A stretch of DNA of 64,000 nt from Lumbricus terrestris (taxonomy: Eukaryota; Annelida; Clitellata; Crassiclitellata; Lumbricidae): assembly GCA_949752735.1 (NCBI GenBank), contig OX457042.1, forward strand, positions 31,136,616 through 31,200,615, given 5' to 3'. The position numbers and the translations under genes were made by a program. Of the stretch, positions 44,986 to 54,704 are shown piece after piece. Under the pieces are notes generated by a model, which worked only from the letters and a program-made list of their open reading frames with translations, made no database searches and was not told where the DNA came from. Numbering within the stretch: the stretch's first letter is position 1; every line of letters starts with the position of its first letter.

Positions 44986-46206
44986 AACAGTCCAACTTCT
45001 ACGTGTATTTTTAACGTTGTAAATTATTCGCTATTGCATCATTTGTATGGGTTTTAGGGTTGATCAAATACAGATCGGAAGGACGAAACATGCATAACAG
45101 GAAGTCTGATCAATTGATGAAAAAATTTTGCTGAAAGAGAAGCGCGATTTATGAAAACATTCTCGATGAAATCGAATCTAGATTGATGAACAGCAATTTT
45201 TAATTAAATGAGAGTTGTTTTGACGAGCAATTACAGTTGCTGCCTTAATAGATATGGGACTGATAGAACTAAAATCTTGACTAAACAGAGACTGGATTGA
45301 TGCGATGTCTTCTTTCCAAAATAGGACCTGGATTGATTAAAAAATTATACTGATGCAATGAAAAAAATACTTTACAATGATGAACAACACGTTATTTGCA
45401 AAAAAAATTGTAAAAGTGCAGTTTTGCTTATTTAATTAATCGCTCATTGCAGCATTAAAATTTTCTACAGTACAACTACTTTGGCAATAATCATTTCCAT
45501 CCATGCTGCTTTTGTTAATGAGTCAATCAAGCTACTATAGGGCATGTACTTTTCATCAACACAACTTCTGTTTTACTCTGAAATGCAGTTTTTGCCTTGA
45601 TAGCAATTCAAATACTGAACCTGTGCTTACTGCTAATTCATGTAGTACCTGTTTATTAAACTACATTCAACTACCGTACTTCATTCAACTACCTGTTCCT
45701 TCAGCTGATCATGGAATTCATTATAACCTATTTGGAACAACAATAGTCATCAGTTTTGTACAATAATTAAATATTTGTTTTGTCTTGAAACAAGCAGTTA
45801 ATTATATGTTCCTATTCTTCACTTTGACAGGTCTACCTGTGCAAGAAATTCTATTTAACAAAAGCTTGAAGACGAACAAAATTATGTTGGAACTTCTCAA
45901 TATCGTTACCGTACTTGAAAAGGTTTAAATCTCATTGACCTTCATGAAGAACTTTAGAAAGGATATATTTGTCTACAGCTTTTGTTATCATCAGTTATAT
46001 CTTCGTCTCTCAAAATAGCGCAAATATGTTCTCTTCCTCAGAAATTGAATGGTTTCAATATTTCATGGCAAAAGATAATTGCTTTCAGTGTGATTAATTT
46101 CGTTACTATATCTCAAAAGATCTATTAATGACACATGGAACTTTTCATAAGTTGTACTTGCAGTTCAACAAAAGTAAAAGGTTTCTAAAACTCCATTTAC
46201 TTTCTA
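44986..46206. repeat. Duplicon unit 3, proximal 5' flank (second copy of the block)
   Basis: 45001-45480 repeats the block already present at 43461-44063 (ACGTTGTAAATTATTCGCTA...). The first copy is closer to unit 1, the second closer to unit 2, so unit 3 has a duplicated, mixed flank. 45540-46206 then follows unit 2 to the ATG. Confidence 0.65.
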
Positions 46207-47688
46207 ATGGATACTACTCATGCTGAAGAAAGGCCGTGGAAATCCGAAATATATGAAGAATCAGTTGCAAATCCTGGTAATTTACATAATTGCATGGCAA
46301 CGATTTTTGATGAAGAGTCACGGAATAACCAACTGCTTCAGAATTCATGTGCTGAAGGTGATATTCTGGAATCTCTTTTGAGAAAACATAGTAGAGAGCA
46401 ACCATGCAAATGCCAATTATGTTTGAAATTAGCTACTGAAGTGTGTTGGTTGACAGGGTATACGGCAAGCCATGATTGTGAAAAACCATTCAAGTGCCAG
46501 TTATGTCAGAAATCATTTGCTCAGGGTTATCTGAAGACGCACATGAGAACTCATACTGGAGAGAAGCCTTACATATGCAGTCTATGTCAGAAATCATTCA
46601 CTGAAGGTGGTTCTTTGAAAAGGCACAGGAGAACGCATACTGGAGAGAAGCCTTACATATGTAGTCTATGTCAGAAATCATTTACTGCAGGTGGTTCTTT
46701 GAAAAGGCACAGGAGAACGCACACTGGAGAAAAACCATACAAGTGTCTGTTATGTCTTAAATCATTTAGAGAAAGTGGTGCTCTGAAAAAACACACGAGG
46801 ACCCATACTGGCGAGAAGCCTTTCTCGTGTCAGTTATGCCAGAAATTATTTACTGATGGCAGTTCCCTGAAAAGACACATGAAAGGCCATACTGGGGAAA
46901 GGCCAAACAGATGCCACATATGTCAGAAATCAATCACTCAACGTCATTGTCTGAAAGTACACATGAGAACACATACTGGAGAAAAATCATACAGATGCCA
47001 GTTATGTCCAATGTCATTTTCCAGGCATTCTAATCTGAAAAGACACATGATGACCCATGCAGATGAAAAACCTTACAAGTGCCAGTTATGTCAGATATCA
47101 TATGCTCAAGGTACTGATCTGACAACTCACATGAGAACCCATACTGGAGAAAAACCATACAGATGTCAGCTATGTTCAAGGTCATTTTCCACACTGTGTA
47201 ATCTGAAAAGACACATAAGAATCCATACTGGAGAAAAACCATATAAATGCCAGTTATGTCACAAATCATATACTCAAGGTATTGATCTCAAAAAACATGT
47301 GAGAACCCATACTGGAGAAAAACCATACAGATGCCAGTTGTGTCCAAAGTCATTTACCACAGGTTGGAGTCTGAAAAGGCACATGAGAACCCATTTTGGA
47401 GAAAACCCATACCAAAATGAGGTGTGCAATATAGTACTCCCACAACTTGGAAGTGTACAGAAACAGATAAAATTGCATGTAAATGAGGAGCAATCCATGT
47501 CGTGCAAACCCTGTCGTAAGGGCAGTTCCTCAAGCAAGCAGTTTAAACCTAATGATGAAAACCTGTTTCTGGACAAATCTTTTGGATGTGGTATTTGTGA
47601 CAAAATGCTTGAAATGGAGAAGAAATTTTTAGATCATTGTTCTAGCCATAGCTCTTCTCCACCTGACGATTTATTGACCTTGTTCTAG
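46207..47688 (+). CDS. C2H2 zinc-finger protein 3 (493 aa, about 14 fingers)
   Basis: Single-exon ORF with the shared 66-residue head ([15 protein letters not shown]...). Finger 1 has lost its first histidine (LTGYTASH), which genes 1 and 2 keep. Fingers 2-12 are intact, one of them 27 residues long. A 13th unit is degenerate ([12 protein letters not shown]...), followed by a gene-specific spacer ([15 protein letters not shown]) and the conserved isolated C-terminal finger ([14 protein letters not shown]...HCSSH). No block duplication like those of genes 1 and 2. Just after the stop the DNA repeats TTCTAGCC-TCGCTCT-TTTATTGAC, a small tandem duplication that shortened the C-terminus. Probable nuclear DNA-binding protein. 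Confidence 0.92.
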   Translation: MDTTHAEERPWKSEIYEESVANPGNLHNCMATIFDEESRNNQLLQNSCAEGDILESLLRKHSREQPCKCQLCLKLATEVCWLTGYTASHDCEKPFKCQLCQKSFAQGYLKTHMRTHTGEKPYICSLCQKSFTEGGSLKRHRRTHTGEKPYICSLCQKSFTAGGSLKRHRRTHTGEKPYKCLLCLKSFRESGALKKHTRTHTGEKPFSCQLCQKLFTDGSSLKRHMKGHTGERPNRCHICQKSITQRHCLKVHMRTHTGEKSYRCQLCPMSFSRHSNLKRHMMTHADEKPYKCQLCQISYAQGTDLTTHMRTHTGEKPYRCQLCSRSFSTLCNLKRHIRIHTGEKPYKCQLCHKSYTQGIDLKKHVRTHTGEKPYRCQLCPKSFTTGWSLKRHMRTHFGENPYQNEVCNIVLPQLGSVQKQIKLHVNEEQSMSCKPCRKGSSSSKQFKPNDENLFLDKSFGCGICDKMLEMEKKFLDHCSSHSSSPPDDLLTLF

Positions 47689-48332
47689 CCATCGCTCTTA
47701 TTTATTGACCAGTTCTATTGTTATTCCAAGTATTTGTAGTTAAAATTCATGACGTTAACATTTACATATTTAGACATTAACATTTACATATTGAAACATT
47801 AACATTTAGATGTAGTCGATTGTGAATTGCATGTGCTTTTGCATTTCCGAAATCCATACATGCGAATTATTTCTGGGTATTCACAAGCTACTGATAAGAG
47901 ATTTTTGTGTCTGGTATCAAACTACTTGTCTTTATTATTGCATCACTGTAAAACTGCAATTTGCTGAATGTCAAAATGAATGTCAAAATGAAATTTATGC
48001 AAATATCCATGGGCATAGTGGAGTGTTCTGTTCTCAGTGACACTCGTTGAAAACTTTGCTGCAGTAAGGAGGATGGATATGGGGATGGGATGTGCCCCTC
48101 CCATCAGAAACTTTTTGAATTTCCACATTGCAATGGCAGCATTTTAAGGTGTCATCTTAACAAATAGCTGTACTTTTCAGGGCTTATAATAGTGGTTTAA
48201 GACCTCAAAAAATATGTGCAATACTTTTTTTAAAAATTGGGGGTGTTTCCACGCTGTAATGGCAACCTTTGAAGCTACCATTTTAGCAAAATAACTCCAT
48301 TATTTCAGTACTAAAAAAGTGTTTTAGGATTT

Positions 48333-48365
<33 letters not shown>

Positions 48366-48754
48366 CACAATAGAAATATCTTTTTGTATCGAATTCAGCA
48401 GCTCAGTTCTGCTGTTGCTGAGTTATTCTAATGAATAACTGCATATGTGAATATAATAGTATATAAGCTGACTTTTCAGTACTCTAATCAGCTTATCCAA
48501 TTTCTAATATTTCCCCAATATGGTCCTGAATTGCTGACCAGGACACACTTTCAGAAATCATATTTAATAGTACACAAATCAACCAAAAACTAATAAATTG
48601 CCGTATTAAAATCTGGAAGCAACATGCAGTAATGATGTTTTACTAGGTATTCAAACAATAGGACCAAAACATTTTGAAATTTGACAGTTTAACATTTTCA
48701 GGATAGGCCTAGCACTGGAGAGAAGCCATTGAGTTATAAAAAATAGTTTTTGTA
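47689..48754. other. 3' flank of zinc-finger gene 3 and spacer
   Basis: 47700-48030 aligns to the other 3' flanks. 48180-48660 shares diverged words with 52500-52900 and 54360-54480. (AT)n at 48337-48360; TAGGCCTA at 48704-48711. No gene supported. Confidence 0.55.
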
Positions 48755-48836
48755 CAAATGATGATGATGATGATGGTGTTCTGCCCGAAGGCAGGTTCAT
48801 TGGCTTTACGCCCCTGGGGATGATTTGTACAAATAT
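48755..48836 (-). mobile_element. Very short retro-insertion with (CAT)n tail
   Basis: On the minus strand, GGGGCGTAAAGCC...CCTGCCTTCGGGCAGAAC is followed by (CAT)n. It is bounded by TTGTACAAAT on both sides. The related sequence at 54515-54540 has ACTTGTACAAATATTAAC without it. It looks like a strongly 5'-truncated non-LTR insertion. Confidence 0.5.
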
Positions 48837-48867
48837 TAACAGTAAATTATACTCGTGAGTTTTAGCA

Positions 48868-48962
48868 GGAAAACCCATACAGGCGAAACACCATACAAAT
48901 GCTATTTATGTCAGATGTTATATACTCAAGATATTCTTCTGAAAAGACACATTGTGTCGTAT
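48868..48962 (+). pseudogene. C2H2 finger relic downstream of zinc-finger gene 3
   Basis: The frame reads RKTHTGETPYKCYLCQMLY...ILLKRHIVSY: a linker and one full C2H2 finger, isolated, cut by the LINE tail at 48969. It suggests a lost fourth finger gene. Confidence 0.75.
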
Positions 48963-48968
48963 ATTCTA

Positions 48969-49445
48969 ATAATGTAATGTAATGTAATGTAATTAGACAT
49001 TTATATAGCGCCGCTCACAGCCAAGGCCATTCAGTAGCGCTCCCAGTGCGATAACCCCTAGAGAAAAAATAGGTCTTAAGAAGAGAGAGAGATGTAGATA
49101 ACGATCCTGAAAGTAGAGTCCCACGCAGAGTGGAGGGAAGAGAATTCCACAAAGAGGGCCCAGTGATGGTGAAGGATCGAGTTTGAGCAATAGTGGTCCT
49201 AGCTCGTGGAACAAACAAGTCAGCCCTGTCCAGAGAACGGAGAGGTCGATGAGAAGATGCTGATAGAGGAGAACGAATGAGATCACTGAGATACATCGGT
49301 GCAAGACCCAGTTTGGATTTGAGTACCAGAGAAAGGACTTTATATTGTATGCGGGCAGAGAGAGGAAGCCAGTGTAGTTGGTTAATCATAAAAGAGGATA
49401 TATGGGAGTACTTAGGAAGGCGCGCAATTAATCGAGCAAATAATA
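48969..49445 (-). pseudogene. 5'-truncated LINE (CR1/jockey-like) 3' end
   Basis: Minus-strand frame 49445-49015 reads ARLIARLPKYSHISSF, then LHWLPLSARIQYKVLSLV, GLAPMYLSDLI, VPRARTTIAQTRSF and GPSLWNSLPSTLR, the typical C-terminus of CR1/jockey-type LINE proteins (family knowledge). The 3' UTR has GGGAGCGCTACTG...AGCGGCGCTATATAAATG and an (ATTAC)n tail (48969-48993). The 3' end closely resembles that of the SINEs in this window. Confidence 0.8.
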
Positions 49446-49904
49446 GTAAATAATTGCTATAACCATATAATATAGTAAATAATATTACTGTATCTATTAC
49501 GGTATATTATAACAGTTCATATAATGCGATGATGTAAACAGCAACTAGGCCTATCATTAAATTGTCAAATTTTTCTCGAGGGGATGTCATCTCTGTTTCT
49601 AGTTGCACAAAAATAGTGTTTATACAAATATATACAGTAAGTTATACTCGCTGCAACATGAGAGTACCATATATTATAGTAGTAAATAATGTCATTATAA
49701 TCATATAATAGTAAATAATATCATGGTATAATAACACTTTAATATTTAAAACATGATGAAAACAGCAACTAATAACCAAATCATTTTTGTCAAATATTTT
49801 TATGGGGGTGTCAATCCTGGGGAGAACTCCCCCCCCAAGACGTCTAGATTAAACACTGGTAAACCAGATTGTTAAATAAAGGAAAATTATTATTAGGCAT
49901 ATTA
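49446..49904. other. No gene seen
   Basis: AT-rich sequence with internally repeated blocks (AGTAAATAATATCATGGTATA at about 49707 and again at 54612; AAACAGCAACTA at 49538 and 49760). Confidence 0.5.
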
Positions 49905-50310
49905 GCCTATTATGCACCGGCTCACTAAGGTGCTGTGCAATAATCAACCATGGCGCTGTGCACCAGTCCACCAAGTTGCTGTGTACCGGACCTACCGGTG
50001 TACTCCGAGGTGCTGTGCACCGGTCTGCCAAGGTGCTGTGCACCGGTTCATCAGAGTGTTGTACACCGGCCCACCAATGTACGGTACACCGGTCCACCAG
50101 TGTGCTTTGCACCGGTCATCCAAGGTGCTGTGCGCTGGTCCACTATTGTGCTGAGTACAGGAATTAGGTGCTGTGCACTTCTCCATGAAGGTTCTATGCA
50201 CCGATCCACTAAGGTGCTGCATACCAGTCCTATAGGTGCTGTGCACCAGTCCTACAAGGTGCTATGCACTGGTCCGCCAGGGTGATGTGCACCGGTCCAC
50301 CAAGCGCATT
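49905..50310. repeat. Tandem repeat, unit about 21 bp (GGTGCTGTGCACCGGTCCACC)n
   Basis: About 18 units; each contains the palindrome-like GTGCAC. Open frames on both strands are period effects. Confidence 0.9.
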
Positions 50311-52001
50311 TCTGTGGGTTGCCTTCAAAACTGCGAGTCGAGATACAGCAAATAAGCTATACTTTTTAAAGTCTTAGCCTAACTGTAATGGAATTTCTAA
50401 ATGTTGAGTAATCTCTTAGGTACTGTTTATTTCGATGACATTCTTGATCATTTTTCACACTGCCAAGAGTTGAAAAATGTGAACCTTGTAGTCGGTATAT
50501 AAGATCTAAATTCCAAACTGAACAATTATCTGCTGCATTGACGTTTATAATGTGTCGCTGCATTGACGTTTATAATAATTATGTGTCATTTATGAAATAT
50601 TATGGTAGGCATACTCCATTAGGCTACATATATTTAAGTTTGAATATTATTATATAGTCAACAGTAGGCATATACATTGACATTTGGGACTGTGGGAGGA
50701 GTATGGTGACAGAAGATAAGAGTGGATTAATGCCCTCCTCCATAAAAAATGGCAGCAAGACCCCAAAGGCTTCATCCGGACCTGTCTCCACCCATTGTTC
50801 GTAGGCCATATATGCGACTTTGAAATGCCGATGAAAGAGGACTTTAAATTCATCTCTCGAGTAGGCCAAGGCTATTTCGGACTGTTTGCAGTGTTAGCTC
50901 TAGGAACCAATTAAAACTTTTTTCTTGCCGAGAATTTTCAAACAGATGGCTTTGCCCACTTGCCATTAGCTTCCTCATGTAATAAATTGGAGTAGCCTGT
51001 CAATTTCATTTTTTTAACAAACTAAACATTCATTCATCAGTGTTTAATCTAGTCCCCGTCCTCTGGGGTGGGGGAATCCAGATTTCTGGGGGGAGACACC
51101 CGAAACTTTTTTAATTTCCACATTGCAATGGTAGCTGTGGAGCAACGGAACTCTCGCAGGTAGTCTGGATAATCACCAAGCTGACCCTGGCGAACTACAG
51201 AAGCGATCCTATAGCATAATGTGCTGCCAGAGGTAGGAAGCCAGTGTAATGTCGCCAGCATAGGTTTATAGCTGGATACATGACCGAATTCATGCATTGA
51301 AATTTTCTCCAATTAAACGTGCTGCACAGTAATACTCAGTCCACACACAATAAGTGCCGGTGTCACGAAATAGAGTATCACTAATAATCGTATTCCCCAG
51401 ATGAAGAGAAATTGAAAAAAATTAATTCACATGTGCTTATTTTTGCAAATTAACATCCATTTGCTTTGTTTTGAACATTGCCACAAGCAGTTGTTTATTC
51501 CTACTTGCTAACTTTGCTTCCATTTGTTTAAGAGCACTCAGAACACTGAATTAGAGACACTAACTAAATTAGAGTTGTCTTGAAAGCCATTACCGTAGTC
51601 ACTTTAAATTTTGATTGTAGCATAAATTTATCAATTATATGCATTTTGTCAATAATTAAATGTGGGGGAATAGAATGGTTTATCTCTCCAGATGCTCTGT
51701 AACACTATGCTGGGGGATAGAATGGTTTATCTCTCCGGATGCTCTGTCTCCAGTATTAATTCATCCCCACCTGGGATAGCTTTAGGTGCTTGAGGTCTCC
51801 AATAAATTACACTGGCCAACATAGAAATTGTTACTGACTGAAAAAGGCCCTAATGTGTAGCATCTTGGTGTGCTGAACACGAATATAACCATAAAAAGTT
51901 TTTATTGGCTCTCGTTTTGAAAATATTTCATATAGTTCATTTCTTATGTTTCACCATGTAAATTTATGCAGTAGAACTGCGACAATATCGTAAATAAGTC
52001 A
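50311..52001. other. No recognised gene
   Basis: A minus-strand open frame at 50869-50624 (SRDEFKVLFHRHFKVAYMAYEQWVE) is not recognised. 51660-51760 contains a local direct repeat (GGGGGAATAGAATGGTTTATC). 51090-51130 matches the CACATTGCAATGG words at 48120 and 52530. Confidence 0.4.
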
Positions 52002-52323
52002 AGAAGGCATATCGTGCTTACTTCGGATGCAAGGTTGGTAACCAAGACTATGGGCCCCACATATAGGCCTATGCTGTGCTACATGTACAACACAGCTTTC
52101 ACAGTGGTTGAATGGCAAAAGACCATCAATGCCGTTTGCAGTTCCCATGGTGTGGAGAGAGCAAAGCAGCAACTTAGATGACTGTTACTTCTGCTTGGTT
52201 CCTCCTCTTTCCGGTGGAATAACGAAGCAAAAGAAGTCGACAATAGTCTACCCAAACATTCCGTCTGCATTGAGACCAGTTCCACATGGTGATGGACTTC
52301 CTATTCCAGCAGGGCCGTTTTAA
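52002..52323 (+). pseudogene. Cys-rich fragment of a multicopy invertebrate protein family
   Basis: 52001-52063 reads KKAYRAYFGCKVGNQDYGPH. After an inserted TAGGCCTA (52064-52071) the frame resumes as CCATCTTQLSQWLNGKRPSM, FAVPMVWREQ, DDCYFCLV and YPNIPSALRPVPHGDGLP, to a stop at 52321-52323. I recognise the W..GK....F..PMVWRE...DCYFC...YPN.PSA.RPVPH pattern from long, uncharacterised, multicopy invertebrate proteins that behave like mobile-element products; this is from memory. Removing the eight inserted bases joins the two halves in frame. The 3' end runs into another repeat (CAGGGCCG). Confidence 0.6.
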
Positions 52324-52879
52324 GGAGTTTTGGGGCCCTAGGCACAAACCCTAATCCTAAACATATCCACGAGTCTAATCTACTCTAGCCAAATCAAGGT
52401 TTCTGGGGACGGAGAACAAGTATTTACACACACATTTTTGTCGGTCGATTGCTCGAGACGTGTAGCGCCGAGACGGGAGGGCTATGGGAAAGGAATGTCC
52501 GAATGTGTCCCTCCATGAAGTCAGAAATTGTTGAATTTTCACATTGCATTTTAAGCTGCCATCTTTACAAAATTGCTCAACATTCGCAGTGATGACATGC
52601 CTAGTCTAAGACTTCTATGATTGTTCTTGCAATTATAATAATTCCTTATTCAGTTTCCACATTGTAATGATAGGCCACATGCAGCATTGTAAGCTGGGAT
52701 CTAAGCAAAATTACAGATTATTATTTCAGTGCTGATTACAATAGTGGTTGAAAGTTTCAATAAAATTAATATAATTATTATTACAATCATAATTTCTTGA
52801 CGTATCAAATTCAGCAACTCAGTTCTGCTGCTTCTGGACCATTAGGCCAACAGCATAATAGGCCTAGTAGCCTAACGAA
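52324..52879. other. No gene seen
   Basis: Diverged copy of spacer sequence seen at 48100-48450 (CACATTGCA, CAGCAACTCAGTTCTGCTG), with TAGGCCTA at 52859-52866. Confidence 0.5.
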
Positions 52880-52881
52880 TA

Positions 52882-54213
52882 GGGGAGAGTCGCCATGAAT
52901 GGACCACCTAAGGCAAACTTAGATTTACTGCATAAATGCTACTGAATTTCCAAAAGGAAAACATGCCATATGCTTGGTTGATTGTCCATCTATGTTATTA
53001 ATAAGCAAAAGACAGAAAATATTCGTGGATTTATGAGAAATAACTAAACAAACCTGTACCCCTAAAAAGTCCAATCAAGGCAACCTGTTTCCTTGAATGG
53101 ACCGCATGGTGTCCTTGATTGGACCAGTTGCCCTGAATGGGACACAATATTTTAAAGACTTTTTAAAAGGTAATTTTACCCAAAAAGCAAGGGAAACGCT
53201 TTAGAACACTTAGTGTCTAACCATACAGTTAAAAATATCAATGCACAATTGGAGTAGCTGAAATCAACTTAATATATGACTGGCATAACCTCTGCCTGCA
53301 GACCAATTAGGAGTACTTTGACATAATACCCAGTGCAGGTCTAAATATAGACTATATAGACCTCTATATAGGCCTAGTGAAATTATATGGCCTAGCTAAT
53401 ACTGGGAATAAATGATTGTGAAGTCTTACATTAGTACTCAGTTAAATCTATTTGAGTAGGCTATATCTAATACAAGAAGAATTGCGCGCAGTTCGCACAT
53501 AGGAACATTATCTTCATCTATAATAGCAGTGTATTGCTTCAGAGCAACTGTTATAAAACTATTAAACATACAACTGACATTTATTGCATATTTTGAAATT
53601 ATTCGTTCTATGCCTGTCAGAAGCATCGCCAAATCCCGTGCCACACTGTCGACTATTGTTCGATAAAACATACGCCAAAAGAGGGTATTGCAATTGGTTA
53701 AAGAATCACAACAGGACATTGCAAGTACCGGTGTCCTTAAATGGACCACGTGCACCCAATAACATTGCAAGTACTGGTGTCGTTAAATGGACCGCACCCA
53801 AATTATCGGTCCAATTAAGGACACTTAATGTGGTCCATTTCAGGCAACAAGGACTACTTCTACTCACACTGTGATAGTTTAACAGGTGTCAGTCTTAGTG
53901 CTAAACCGAGTATTGTTGCTTAAACATGAAACCTAGCTATGATTAAAACAAACGTGACTGCAATTTTTAAAGCTTGCCTAAATTGCCTACACTCATTGTC
54001 AGGTAGGGCAAAAATTAGATCAAGACTATGTGAAATATAGTTTTTACCGCAACTAAATAAATGCTTAGAATTCCGTAAAACTGATTGCGGCGTTACGATC
54101 AATATTCAATCGCGCAAGAATACAACATTTGAAAACGAAGCAAAAAATGCGTCTAGGGTGTTAAATGGCTGCGGTCCAATTAAGGCAACGGTCCATTCCA
54201 GGCAACTCTCCCC
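52882..54213. mobile_element. TA-flanked DNA element with GGGGAGAGT ends, 1332 bp
   Basis: Left end TA|GGGGAGAGTCGCC..GAATGGACC and right end, reverse-complemented, TA|GGGGAGAGTTGCC..GAATGGACC. The TA duplication (52880-52881, 54214-54215) fits Tc1/mariner-type insertion. Subterminal GAATGGACC, TTAAATGGACC and GGTCCAATTAAGG words repeat many times on both sides. No transposase recognised in the 60-110 codon frames inside. It contains TAGGCCTA at 53369-53376. Confidence 0.8.
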
Positions 54214-54650
54214 TAACTGCAGACAGATCTAGGCTATAATTATATAAGACCTACTTTCTTGCATTGGAATTGGCTTATTCCCGCGCGTTGCTAAAAAGGC
54301 TTGTATTGTTGACCATGGAGGATAGGCCTACAGTTCTCGGAATTGCCACAAATGTTACACAAACCAAGGAAGAACCGCCAAAATCTGGAAGTCATGTAGT
54401 AGGCCTAATGATGCTGTTTTACTAAGTGTTCAAGTAACAAAACCTTTTTAAATTTCGACAGTTTTAAATTTGAAAGGTAGCACTAAAAAGTCGAAAATTG
54501 GTTTTACAAAAATAGTACTTGTACAAATATTAACAGTAAATTATACTCATTGTAAGATGATTGTATCATATTATTACATTAATAGATTTTATCGTCGTAA
54601 TATCATACAATAGTAAATAATATCATGGTATATTACTAGAGTTCGTGTAT
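54214..54650. other. Spacer before the LTR element
   Basis: Aligns to 48590-48720 and 49620-49745, i.e. another copy of the spacer downstream of zinc-finger gene 3. TAGGCCTA at 54323-54330 and 54400-54407. Confidence 0.5.
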
Positions 54651-54704
54651 TGTAGCGAACCTGCCTGGGCGCTAATTTTTTAAAAATTGCTCCTCTACGT
54701 TTCC

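Noticed and set aside
49849..50285. Several 60-110 codon frames with Cys/His pattern
   Set aside because: Arise from the 21-bp tandem repeat on both strands.
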